Part shown: one piece after another, positions 54,733 through 64,000 of the stretch
Position numbering within the stretch: position 1 is the first letter of the stretch
How the letters are laid out: each line of letters starts with the position of its first letter
NCBI GenBank assembly: GCA_027605045.1
Contig: JAQFWX010000016.1
Location: 1,144,051 to 1,208,050, forward strand
Length of the DNA: 64,000 nucleotides
Reading direction: 5' to 3'
Source: Phallus indusiatus
Taxonomy: Eukaryota; Basidiomycota; Agaricomycetes; Phallales; Phallaceae
Made by a program: the position numbers and the translations under genes
Notes under the pieces: model-generated
What the model was told of the DNA's origin: nothing
Database searches by the model: none
Seen by the model: the letters and a program-made list of their open reading frames with translations, nothing else

Positions 54733-55379
54733 TCGCCTGTGTCATCTAGGAAACGACCTCGGTCAGAGGCCAAGGGCCCCACGAATCATGGGCCCGTAGG
54801 ATTCGACGCGTACGACGACGACGACGACGATGATCTAGACGACCACGATTGGGCGGACTCCTACAATGACGAGTCGGTACTCGACTCCAACGGTCAACCC
54901 GTTCCTCCCCATTCTGGGGACGATTTCGGCCTAATGGACAGGCTGGACCCTGAAGAGGAGTCATTATTGTCTCGGCGACAACTCGCTGAGAAAGTCCTCG
55001 CTGAGTTCCCAGGAACTCCCCGTATCTCCAACCAGGCCAAGTACCACGATACGTGGCCCGCTTTATGCAAGGCCACGACCCCACAGCGTCTCGAGCAGGG
55101 AAAACCCCTGTACCTGGGCCAGTTCCCGACCCACTCGCGTGGTACATGATGTGTCCACTGGATGATCCCTCATTCGTACTCCAGGGGAAGCAGATCTGGA
55201 AGAAACCACCCATATTGGACACACCTCAAAAAGTTGCAATGCACGCGCGCATTAGACTTGCCTGGGATGTAGGCATGATGTTCATCAATAGAAAGAAGAA
55301 AGAGCGAGACTACGCTCGCCTCACTATCGGGGAGCGCCCGAAGCTTTTCCATACCCAACAGAAGGGCAAATGGACCTAG
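54733..55379 (+). pseudogene. Element B ORF3 relic (5' truncated, frameshifted)
   Basis: Starts abruptly at the element A LTR edge. First frame: SSRKRPRSEAKG, an Asp-rich tract and NQAKYHDTWP. After a shift near 55050 the next frame reads MQGHDPTASRAG, PVPGPVPDPLAWYMMCPLDD, IWKKPPILDTP and IRLAWDVGM, stopping at 55377-55379. Both halves align with successive parts of element A ORF3 (SKKRSRD, acidic tract, GFDPT, VPGTPNPTAWY), so one ancestral gene is broken here. Confidence 0.7.
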
Positions 55380-56107
55380 AAACGGGTCGCCTCTACGAGA
55401 CGTGGTATAAGGACCCCGCCTCCGTACCCTTTTATATAAGGGTTGAACCATCGGGATCGCTGAATATCAGCGATGTTGAAGTCGTAGCGTGGCTTCGAAA
55501 AATATTCCCGAATCGGGAAACAAGGAAGACTGTATTCCCCATTGTAGCGGAGATATGTACCGAGCCTGGGCTATCCACCTGGCTCAACGCCGCTGGCATC
55601 AACGCCGACAAGACGGTGAATAACTCCCCATCCATAATCGAAGGATGGCGTCGAGCATATACCCTGCCTCAGGGTAACATTCCAACCAAGGAAGAAGTTG
55701 TCGGGATGCTGCGATATAACTGTGTGAATACCCGATTAATCGAAACTCGATTAGGACCACTATTTGAGCGGTGGCGATCACACACTAACAGCAATACCAT
55801 CGCCGTGAAGTGGCGAGAATCTCAACCCACCGTTTCGTCGCTGTTACCAGGACGTCAGTATCGAAGACGACGTCGCAACAATCGTCGTGACGCCGCCCCT
55901 GCAGCTCCTATTGCTGGACCTTCGAAGGAGACTCCTTATGTGGAGTCCACCGCTAATTCGCCTCCCTCGGCGAAAGCACCACTCCCAGCAGATATCGCTG
56001 AGAAAGAACTCGTGATCGACCCCGATCAATACGAGGTCCTGGATAGACCAGGAGCGGGCCCTCAAGGTGACATTGAGATGGCCATGGATTATACCGCGGA
56101 CGACTGA
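55370..56107 (+). CDS. Element B ORF4, homologue of element A ORF4
   Basis: 245 residues, open throughout, starting MDLETGRLYETWYKDPASVP. From about residue 31 (SGSLNISDVEVVAWLRKIF) it follows element A ORF4 along its length, including the EGWRRAYTLP and VNTRLIETRLGPLFERW regions. It has a basic cluster GRQYRRRRRNNRR and an acidic end (IEMAMDYTADD). The ATG overlaps the ORF3 stop by ten bases (ATGGACCTAG), so coupling of the two genes is conserved although the exact overlap differs from A. Function unknown. Confidence 0.65.
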   Translation: MDLETGRLYETWYKDPASVPFYIRVEPSGSLNISDVEVVAWLRKIFPNRETRKTVFPIVAEICTEPGLSTWLNAAGINADKTVNNSPSIIEGWRRAYTLPQGNIPTKEEVVGMLRYNCVNTRLIETRLGPLFERWRSHTNSNTIAVKWRESQPTVSSLLPGRQYRRRRRNNRRDAAPAAPIAGPSKETPYVESTANSPPSAKAPLPADIAEKELVIDPDQYEVLDRPGAGPQGDIEMAMDYTADD

Positions 56108-56150
56108 GACTCACTCGTCGTATCATGTATTGACTTGACGCTCAAGTCAG

Positions 56151-56160
56151 CGGGGGAGGA
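56151..56160 (+). promoter_or_regulatory. Polypurine tract of element B
   Basis: CGGGGGAGGA directly before the LTR TG, matching element A in position and composition. Confidence 0.8.
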
Positions 56161-56424
56161 TGTAACGGTTCCGCTATGACCAGCGGACTACTATTACCCA
56201 TAGTACATATTAGTATATATATACAATTGCATGCAGACGATCGTCGTCTGCACAAGTACCTAGTATTATGTAATGTACATAGGCGCCGTCACACCAGTAA
56301 ATACCGCGTAACGGTAAAGGCGCCGGCAGCCTTTCTTACCTGCACTTGCAAATATACAGCTTTATACTGTTTGTTGTGAGTCCGTAAGAACCGGGCTAAT
56401 CGTAAACTGTAACGAAACGTTACA
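56161..56424 (+). repeat. 3' LTR of element B
   Basis: 264 bp, TGTAACGGTTCC...AACGAAACGTTACA. It appears identical to the solo LTR at 41440-41703. It shares its ends with the A LTR (TGTAACGG and ACGAAACGTTACA) but not its middle. Contains the palindrome TGCAGACGATCGTCGTCTGC. Confidence 0.9.
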
Positions 56425-56504
56425 GTTTCATTATTAGTCAAGGGTCAATATCTTGAATGATATCAACTACTTCTCAGGCATAATTTAGAAGGGTGCGACA
56501 AAGT

Positions 56505-56975
56505 CTATTTGAATTCCGTCCCCATCGAAGAGTTGTTTGCGCCGTTGCGCAATGCCACCCATTTGAATGTAGTGGTCACGTCAGGAGTCTCGACGAAGCC
56601 TGGAAACCATTTCATTTTGTCTAATATTTTAACGTCGCAGCCTTCAGTATCATCCAAAGTTTCTTCGGAGGAACGAACTTGAACATGGATGGAGACTAGT
56701 GAATTTCCGGTGGCGACAATGATGACGGCGACATAGTGACGCGTGACGAGGAGATAATAATAGGTTATAGTTGAATAATATCCCCCACACTGATCCATAC
56801 ACAATAATAAATAGCACATGGAAGCAAAAATATCGCCTAACATTTCATGCAAGGGAATATCAATGGACGGTGGGATGTCGACTGGAAGCCATGTACGCCA
56901 GGTCACCGTCCCTTTGCTCCGATTGCTCTCGCGAAAGCTCAGCGCGCTCAGAGAATATACTGACAGAAACCGCAT
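56505..56975 (-). other. Possible hypothetical protein
   Basis: A 156-residue minus frame with a hydrophobic stretch (YYYLLVTRHYVAVIIVATG) and an acidic segment (SSEETLDDTEGCDVKILD). No family recognised and no splice support. It lies between element B and the glycosyltransferase gene and may be spurious. Confidence 0.25.
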
Positions 56976-57067
56976 CTCATATTATATCAAAAAATGGGCG
57001 TCGTGAAAGGAAGCTGAGGGACTGAGTAACTTTCAAAATTCTAAGGTTATACAAAATACTTATAACT

Positions 57068-59112
57068 TCAGTTTGCAGGAATAAACTTGTCTAAAAATTG
57101 AACAAGTTCTACTCGTGCCTCTCCATTCTCCTCCCAAGCTATGTCCAATTTCTTTTTCAAAGCTTGAGCGTTCTTCCTCTTTTCAGCACCATCCGCGCCC
57201 CATGCTTTCGCGAAGACTGATCTTACTTCTTCTTCCACGGCTTCCAAAGTTCCTTTTGGCTTTATACCTCGATAAAGAGGCCTAAGCCCAACTCCCAATC
57301 TTGTTTCAAAAAGTTCATACGCAGTGTTCGTCGTTGAGCTCAAATATGCAGCATTAGAAGGTTGATCACCACCGAGAGGCCATGCAATCCTGAGATCAGT
57401 GTGAGGTGCAGTGCCGCGCGCAATAATAAGATGACATACATAGGAACACCATGTGATGCAGCTTCATTGATACTATTATTGCCGCAATGCGTCAAAAACC
57501 ACCCTGTAGCATTGTGGGCCAAAATTGCATGCTGAGGCGCCCAATTTGAAACAAGAGCAATTTCTGTGACTTTGAGTTGTTCTTGAATATGGGAAGGCAT
57601 TTCACCCTTCTTGGGATTGAACGAAAATATCTTTAAACTAATCAGCCCGTCTGAGAAAGTAAAAGAAAAGAAGATATACTAAAGGAATCTTCATGTCCAA
57701 TACAACCTCGATGACCTTCCATATGGTCTCGCCCATTGGAAAGAAATTAGAACCAAAGGAGACCTAGAGCGAACGGCTTAAGTCAGAGCAACAGGGTGAA
57801 AACAGGTTGAAATGGCATACATAAAGAAGAGAGTGGTCTCCATGTGACTTTTGGATCCTGTCAAGGAAATCCTTGACTTCCGCACCATTTGACGACACTG
57901 ATAACTCCTTTTCGTGAGAACTAGAAAGAGTATCTTTGATGGGTGTTTCATCAGGCAATAATGGTCCGACAAAATAAATAGGCCGGGGAGAAAACCATGT
58001 CTTGAAGGCAGCACAAACATCCGGTTCGAATGATGCATTCCCCAGTGCAACTATTCCATCACATTGTTCAAAGAAGCTGGAAGCCAGGATAAGCATTGCT
58101 ATGCAAATCGAGTTAGGAACATACTTAAAGACTTTAGGAAACGTTAGACACTGAAAAGCTACGATTTGTGGCTAAAGTAACGCACTATCAGTCACAGTGT
58201 AAGGGGAAATATATCAATCTTACATCCAAGTGCTGATTACCAAATTCGTAATCATACATCTCGGGCAATCCGGGGAGCTTAACTATCTCACCGAGCTCAG
58301 GTTGATACAACTAACGAAAAGGTTAAAAAAGTCTAAGAGGTGAGAGATGTAAAAAAGACTGACTCGTGCATAAATTTCTGACAGAGGTTTCCCTGTCTCT
58401 TTGGCAAGAATTTGAGCTTTCGGGGGTACATCTCCTAATCCTCCGAGTGAGGGAGGTCCAAAAAACCGGAATGTCGAACTGAGCGCGGCAGTGTTCCACG
58501 CCAAGACAGGAACACTATTGCCACTAATTTTTCTGACAGTCTGAAGAATATCATAAAAGAAATTCTATTTCTGATTCAGGTTGGTGTTCTTATCTGGACT
58601 TTTCAGACTTACATCAAGAAGGATAACATTCGGCCGGGACGTTCCTGGAAATACCCGCCCTAAATTGCAGGTCAACGGTTCTCCTGCGTAAGCTGCAGGG
58701 TACATTTTGGCAAATCCTTGAGTATATTCTTCAAACGCCTGAATGGGGTTCTTGATCTCTGATCCTCCTATGTGCAAGAGCCTTGGGAGAACCGTCAGCA
58801 TGGATATGGTCCGCAGAAACCCAGAGGGAAATAAAGCAGAACCTAATATTATCTTTGAGAGGTTTCTCGTTATTGTGAAAATATCTATCTATTTCATTTT
58901 CCAACATCTTTTGAGAACTACCCATCAGAGTTAAGGTTACGATGACATCTGGGCGCTGATGAACCAATCTAGCGGCGAAGGAGGCAAGGGGCCTGAGATG
59001 TCCTATGATCGTGTATCCAACGAATCAGATTTTACAAAAGGTAAAATATCAAAGACTTACCCCAGCTAGGAGCGGGAACCAGAAGAATGTGTTTAGATGA
59101 TGTTATGGTCAT
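57068..59112 (-). CDS. UDP-glycosyltransferase (GT1 family)
   Basis: ATG at 59112: [20 protein letters not shown], then [18 protein letters not shown], the family's N-terminal acceptor-side fold with the conserved GH after the first strand. About nine introns. The C-terminal donor domain has [47 protein letters not shown] and, after a GTATGT intron, [17 protein letters not shown], the PSPG-like UDP-sugar signature. The stop is at 57068-57070. The motif reads HCGNNS where many UGTs have HCGWNS. The enzyme transfers a sugar from a UDP-sugar to a small lipophilic acceptor; the acceptor is unknown and no sterol-type N-terminal PH/GRAM region is present. Confidence 0.9.
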
Positions 59113-60327
59113 AGTTCGTAAGATGTTCAGGGAATCACATCTCAGTCACTGGTTGCGACATCCGTTTTTATGCTAGTGCATCGTGCCTCAGTCCTGACCT
59201 AGCCAATTGACGCATTAACACGTCTGAGAATGAACATTGGCGGCGGAAGCGTCTCAATCACAAGTAGTTACGGTTACGTATGATTGGTCAATTAGTCTTG
59301 TTGAAAGACTGGCCGAGACTTTTCGTCACCTATTCAAATTGCAAATAAAGAACGTTATTACGACAGGCTTGAGGCTATACCGCGTTCAGATATGAATCAA
59401 AAATAGATGTCAAATGGAATATCGGCGCACTTGCTATGGCCTAACGGAAGATGCCCAAAAATAGATACCTCAGGTTGTATCGAAGAATTCGAAGCCGAGA
59501 GCTGTTCTCAATTCGCGCGCAGTCTGATCACAGTGCTTTAGAAGAACATAGGGTTTGTAAGGAAGCCAGACCTTATTATAAAGTCATACACGTTATTACC
59601 TTTTATGTTAGCACGTATACCTGACCTACAATGATACGAGCTAATAAGCTGCGGGACTGCGAAAATTAGAAAAACTCGTGGAATACTTCGGCGCAGTTCG
59701 GTCGACGAATTCAAACGAAATCATTATCAAGAATCCATGCTTCTTTCACACAACTTTGGGGCGTTTGCTGGTGTTTGACGAGAAACGTGCGATAACGACA
59801 CGTGGCGTTTGACAGTAGAAAACTCCATATCACACGAAGATCTCCGGCAGGAGTTCGTGAATGTTCTTTTGCTTTTCATAATTTCTGCCTTTCATAATTT
59901 CTGCCTCACTCCTTTTGGTAAGGTAAACTAGATCCGATAACTGCTTCATGTATTAGTCAAGGCGAAGACACGGACTAACTTAAATTCGGCCAGAGTTATA
60001 TCATATTCTTCTGTCGTTTCAATCGAATTTCTGTTTAGATCTTATTGTTCTCCGACCGAAAACGAGAAGGTGAGTGAACTTTCGCTCCAACTCAGTTCCT
60101 ATCATTATGTGATAAATAAGGAGATTCTGGGAAGATCATAAGTAGGAAGTTCACACTTACTGGGAACGAAACAATAGTAAAATATGAAGTCATAACAGTC
60201 GATCTTTTCCCTCCCAACAAGCGGCCAGATCGATCCAACGAAAAAAATGATATCTCCTCAACTTCCAAGAATCGTAGACAATTACATATACACCGTATAA
60301 CTGTATTCATACGCCGAATCAAATCAT
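59113..60327. other. Intergenic, 1.2 kb, no gene recognised
   Basis: AT-rich with only short frames. CTTTTCATAATTTCTGCCTTTCATAATTTCTGCC near 59870 is a short tandem duplication of about 16 bp. Confidence 0.4.
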
Positions 60328-60840
60328 CTAGACGTTCGCTTCTTCCAGAACTTCTTCTGCTTGAACGAGTTCTTCAGTACTGCCCAGCACGGGTCTCGCC
60401 GCCACCTGATAAAATACACATCGGAAGATTACAAACCCCAAATGAAATTGGATAGGACATACGATAATGTCTCTCAGCTTTTCCACCGCAGACCCCAATC
60501 GCTTCTGGGTATCGGGGATCATCTTCTCAGATTCAGCTAGGATCTTTTGCTGAACGGATAAAGAAAAGAAGATCAGTCCCAGTAGATGAGTAAACGGAAG
60601 AAACTCGCTTGGTTTTTTATGTCATATTCGTCCTTTCCATCGGCAATGTACTTGTCTACTTTCCGTTTCTGATCTTCAGCCTCGTTTTTGTATAAATTGT
60701 ATTCTTTCAAAAGTCTGCGCGTGCTTTTTAAAATGGATGAAAAATGTCATGACACGACGATCAACAGACCGTTTCACTACGCCCGTATTGATTTTTAGCT
60801 GTTTAATTGTGGCAGCCAGTTCTTTGTTAATCTCAGCCAT
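60328..60840 (-). CDS. Tubulin-folding cofactor A (Rbl2/TBCA)
   Basis: Four exons encode about 113 residues: MAEINKELAATIKQLKINTG, LLKEYNLYKNEAEDQKRKVD, KDEYDIKNQQKILAESEKMI, PDTQKRLGSAVEKLRDII and VAARPVLGSTEELVQAEEVL. This is the complete three-helix bundle of TBCA, which captures beta-tubulin during folding in the cytosol. The intron after KNQ (60608-60550) begins GCGAGT and ends CAG, a GC-AG intron required to keep the frame. Divergent from the BCL7-like gene with 142 bp between start codons. Confidence 0.92.
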
Positions 60841-60982
60841 TTACAAGCGATAAAGATTGGATAAAGATGTAGTTGAGTGATGGGAGACTAGGCAGTTACG
60901 TAAGTTATATTCGTCATCGTATCTTCGACGCGTTCATATCCTACTAAGGAACATCCAAAAGAAAACTTATATCTAACCCATC

Positions 60983-61833
60983 ATGACAACAAGATTAAAA
61001 AGTGGTCGATTTGTTGGGGCTGCGACTAGCGAGAGCGCACGGCGACAACTGATGCAGCCAGTGTCGTGTTGGGAGAAAGTTTGGGTTGCTCCAGAACAAC
61101 CTGCGCCTGGGTCAAACCTTAAAGTATACAAGTGGGTCAAGACCGATAAAAAGCAGGTGTGTCAGTTCTGGTTATTCCTTCTCTGGGGTGATCTAACGTG
61201 AAATGCTCTTGCTTGCAGCAATTTAGCGATGACGAGGAGGCTGGCGCGGATGAACCTCTCGCGCCTCTACCAGACGAGCCGATGCAAGATGAGGACGAGG
61301 ATGAGGATAAAGACCAGGAGGATACTGGGTCAAGAGCAGTCACTGCTGCTCCACCATCCCGCGATGTTTCAGAACCAGTAACTGCTCAACCATCCATAGC
61401 ACCCTCAGAAGTTGGCGGCGACTCTTTACCTCCCAAACCTCACCCGTTATCATTATCGTTTGTTCCCACTTCCGAAACACAAAGCATGGTGGATGGTGAT
61501 GAAACTGAAATCCCAATTATAACCGAAGCCGTGGCCGGCAACGAGAATGAGAACGAGAGCGGCGTCGGGAACGAGAATGAAAACGAGGATGTAAAGAACG
61601 ATAACGAGAACGAGAACGAGAACGAGAACGAAAACGAAAACGAAAACGTGTTGAACGAGAGTGGTGCAGATAATGCGTTGGATTCCTCTCTTAATCCTCT
61701 CAATGCCGCTATGGACAGCATCGACATGAAACAATTTGATACTTCAGTTGAAGGTTTCGATGCCGCTGCCGTCGCCGACCAGGCAATGCAGGACGCGATG
61801 GAGAATGGCATGCCGAATCTTTTAGGAAGTTGA
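60983..61833 (+). CDS. BCL7-like protein (possible SWI/SNF accessory subunit)
   Basis: Exons 60983-61156 and 61219-61833 encode 262 residues. The N-terminus contains CWEKVWVAPEQPAPGSNLKV followed by YKWVKTD. This matches the animal BCL7 N-terminal core (WEKKWV...L-I-KWVPV), which binds the SWI/SNF (BAF) complex. The rest is acidic and disordered: DEDEDEDKDQED, then about ten Asn-Glu pairs encoded by AACGAG repeats (61548-61650). Fungal BCL7-like proteins are little studied; the assignment rests on the WEK-WV...YKWV motif only. Confidence 0.62.
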
Positions 61834-61964
61834 AATCACAATCAAATAAATTTATCGTTGTCTTATTGTAACAATAATCAAGCGTATAGTGTATCTGTAA
61901 ATTCTGTTAATCAATACAAGTCGTTTTGAAAATTTCAGCTTAGTCAGCAATATTCCAGGTTTAA

Positions 61965-64000
61965 ATGGACTTCAGCCCTACTCTACTGCGTGTCCTCATT
62001 TTGGGCAGCGGTGGCAGGGAGCACGCTCTAGCATGGAAACTTGCACAGTCTACACTCGTTGAAAAGGTCTACGTTGCACCCGGAAACGCAGGGACAAAAT
62101 CAAACGACGATAAATTCGTAGCCGTTCCAATCCCAGTCACTGATTTTCGAAAATTGGTTGAATATGCCGTCCAAAACGAGGTTTGTTTCTCTTTAATGTA
62201 TATTATTTTATCTTTCTGACGTTGATCTGTCGTGAAATAGGTTAACTTGGTCGTCGTAGGGCCCGAGCAACCGTTGGTGGATGGGATAGAACCATGGTTT
62301 CGTAAAGGTGCGTGTCTACCTGCTGAGGGATTGCAAATATATTGTAACTTCATATCGAATAGTTGGAATACATTTCTTTGGACCATCTGCACGAGCTGCT
62401 CAAATGGAAGGCTCCAAAGCATTCGCGAAAGAATTCATGCGAAGACATCAAATACCTACCGCGGCATACAAAGTCTTCTCCAAAAACCACTATGAAGAAG
62501 CTTGTGACTACGTCAAAAAGTATCCTAAACCGATCGTCCTCAAAGCAGACGGGCTCGCGGCTGGGAAAGGTGTACTCATTCCGCAATCAAAAGAGGAGGC
62601 TTTAGAGTATTTGAACCAGATTTTGGTTGATAGCGCATTTGGAACTGCAGGCGCGCTGTTCTCCCATCATCTTCATCCGCAAACACACTTATAAGCGAGT
62701 TTAGGCGATGCGATTGTGATTGAAGATTACCTTACTGGACCTGAAGTTTCTGTCCTTGCATTTTCTGACGGCTACACCATCGTTCCCCTCCCAGCTGCTC
62801 AAGATCACAAAAGGATAGGTGACGGCGACACGGGACCCAATACAGGTGGGATGGGTGCGTATGCTCCAGCTCCCATCGCAACACCAGAGATTATGCGACG
62901 GATTGTCAAAGAAACATTACAACCAACAATTGACGGAATGAGACGGGAAGGTGCGCTTGCCATCTAATTAACTGCATTAAGTTTTCGTTTTGAATACTTT
63001 TATTGTGCAGGGTTTCCCTTTGTTGGGCTTCTTTTCACCGGTTTTATCATTACAGAAGACGGACCAAAGGTTCTCGAATATAACGTCCGTTTCGGTGATC
63101 CGGAAACTGAAGCCCTGATGTTATTGCTTGACGAAAGCACTGATCTGGCTGCTATAATGCTTGTCCGTAGTCACAGTTTCTCGCATTAATCAAAATAATC
63201 ACGAATCTTAGGCATGCGTTGAACGACGACTAGATGCGGTAACCATCAGAAATAGACCTGGTACCGCAGTATCTGTCGTCTTAGCTTCAGCAGGCTACCC
63301 CGGAAAATATGAAACCAAAAAGGTAATAACATTTCCCGCCGACGAAACCAGTAAGAATTCCATCCTACTATAATGTATTTCTGAAGTTCATATTAATTTA
63401 TTAGAGGATACTGTGATTTTCCACGCTGGTACAGCACAGTCGGGGAACGATGTCGTAACAGCCGGGGGTCGGGTGCTGGTCGTCACGGCCTACGGACCTA
63501 CCTTGCAAGAAGCACTATCTTGTGTATATGCAACTGTTGATCAAGTTCATTTTGACGGAAAAACGTATCGAAAAGACATTGCCCATAGGTTTGTAATACG
63601 TTGACTTTCTTAAAAAAGTTATCTTACTATTCTTTTCAATATTTTAGAGCTTTAACGGCTGCATCTTCAAAACAGTCACTAACATACGCTGATGCGGGTG
63701 TTTCTATTGATGCAGGGAACGATCTAGTCCGCGCAATTAAGCCTCTCATTCTGACTACAAAACGACCAGGGTCAGATGCCGAAATCGGTGGATTTGGTGG
63801 AGTTTTCGACTTGGCGCGAGCAGAATACAAAGATCCGGTATTAGTCAGTGGTACCGACGGTGTTGGTACCAAGCTTCGTGTTGCTATGGATGTGGGCAAG
63901 CATGATACAGTTGGTACGCCTCTCTACTCTCAGCGTAGATCGCAAGTCCCTAGTTCCTTTCGTTAACGATTTTTTTTCAAGGGATCGATCTTGTTGCGAT
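61965..64000 (+). CDS. ADE5,7: Bifunctional purine enzyme: GAR synthetase / AIR synthetase (3' truncated by window)
   Basis: Starts [20 protein letters not shown]. The GAR synthetase (PurD) half is complete: [75 protein letters not shown] and [13 protein letters not shown]. It is followed by a linker and the start of the AIR synthetase (PurM) half ([32 protein letters not shown]). These catalyse steps 2 and 5 of purine synthesis. About nine introns; the one at 62651-62704 begins GCGCGC and ends TTTAG, and only this GC-AG reading restores [13 protein letters not shown]. The coding region continues past the right edge. Confidence 0.94.

Larger units (their letters stand above)
54733..56424 (+). 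mobile_element. Element B: 3' end of a related Ty3/gypsy element (truncated)
   Basis: Holds ORF3 relic, ORF4, polypurine tract and 3' LTR on the plus strand. Gag and pol are absent. The left end coincides exactly with the outer edge of element A's 5' LTR, and the missing part is not found to the left of element A. The sequence right of the LTR is GTTTC. Coding parts show many short hairpins, for example 55628-55648. Confidence 0.85.

Noticed and set aside
41440..56424. The two identical 264 bp LTRs as the two ends of a single 15 kb element enclosing element A
   Set aside because: The left LTR has its own GAAAA target-site duplication on both sides, and host-like secreted-gene sequence lies between, so it is a solo LTR.
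61440..61811. Ser-Phe repeat protein on the minus strand
   Set aside because: Antisense shadow of the Asn-Glu repeat in the BCL7-like gene.

Overview
The window looks like nuclear DNA of a mushroom-forming basidiomycete (Agaricomycetes). Almost every gene is interrupted by 50-65 bp introns with GT-AG borders (two GC-AG cases), genes are packed tightly on both strands, and the repeats are Ty3/gypsy LTR elements. The species cannot be named from sequence alone.

Layout. 1-18.5 kb is a conserved, gene-dense block: the C-terminal end of an ABCC transporter, a TB2/DP1/HVA22 (Yop1/REEP) membrane-shaping protein, a small homeodomain protein whose DNA-recognition helix appears only after splicing, a large Kelch plus coiled-coil polarity protein (Tea1-like), RRP5 (ribosome biogenesis), an F-box-like protein and S-formylglutathione hydrolase. 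18.7-24 kb is a decay zone. It holds broken copies of the F-box-like gene, of a small membrane/coiled-coil family, of the RAD57 5' end and of the fluG upstream region, plus a 132 bp foldback. 24.4-31.1 kb is coding again: a FluG-like amidohydrolase/glutamine-synthetase fusion, RAD57 and a membrane-anchored nitrilase-fold protein.

31.5-43.2 kb is an accessory region. It has a further broken copy of the membrane family, then a cluster of small secreted eight-cysteine proteins (four intact, one decayed, all on the minus strand with the same intron), interleaved with a double-psi beta-barrel (expansin/barwin-like) secreted protein and two solo LTRs with target-site duplications. 45.5-54.7 kb is a nearly intact chromodomain Ty3/gypsy element (element A, minus strand) that carries two extra genes between pol and the 3' LTR. 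It abuts the 3' end of a related element (B, plus strand, 54.7-56.4 kb) that carries homologues of the same two extra genes.

The most striking observation is that element A is filled from end to end, LTRs and open reading frames alike, with short near-perfect stem-loops, commonly 7-11 bp stems with loops of 1-12 nt. The B relic and an unassigned stretch at 44.9-45.4 kb have the same texture, while neighbouring host genes do not show it by eye. Together with the accessory genes and an overlapping TAATG stop/start, this is my best candidate for an undescribed system.

56.9-64 kb returns to host genes: a UDP-glycosyltransferase, tubulin-folding cofactor A, a BCL7-like protein and the start of the bifunctional purine gene ADE5,7, which runs off the right edge.
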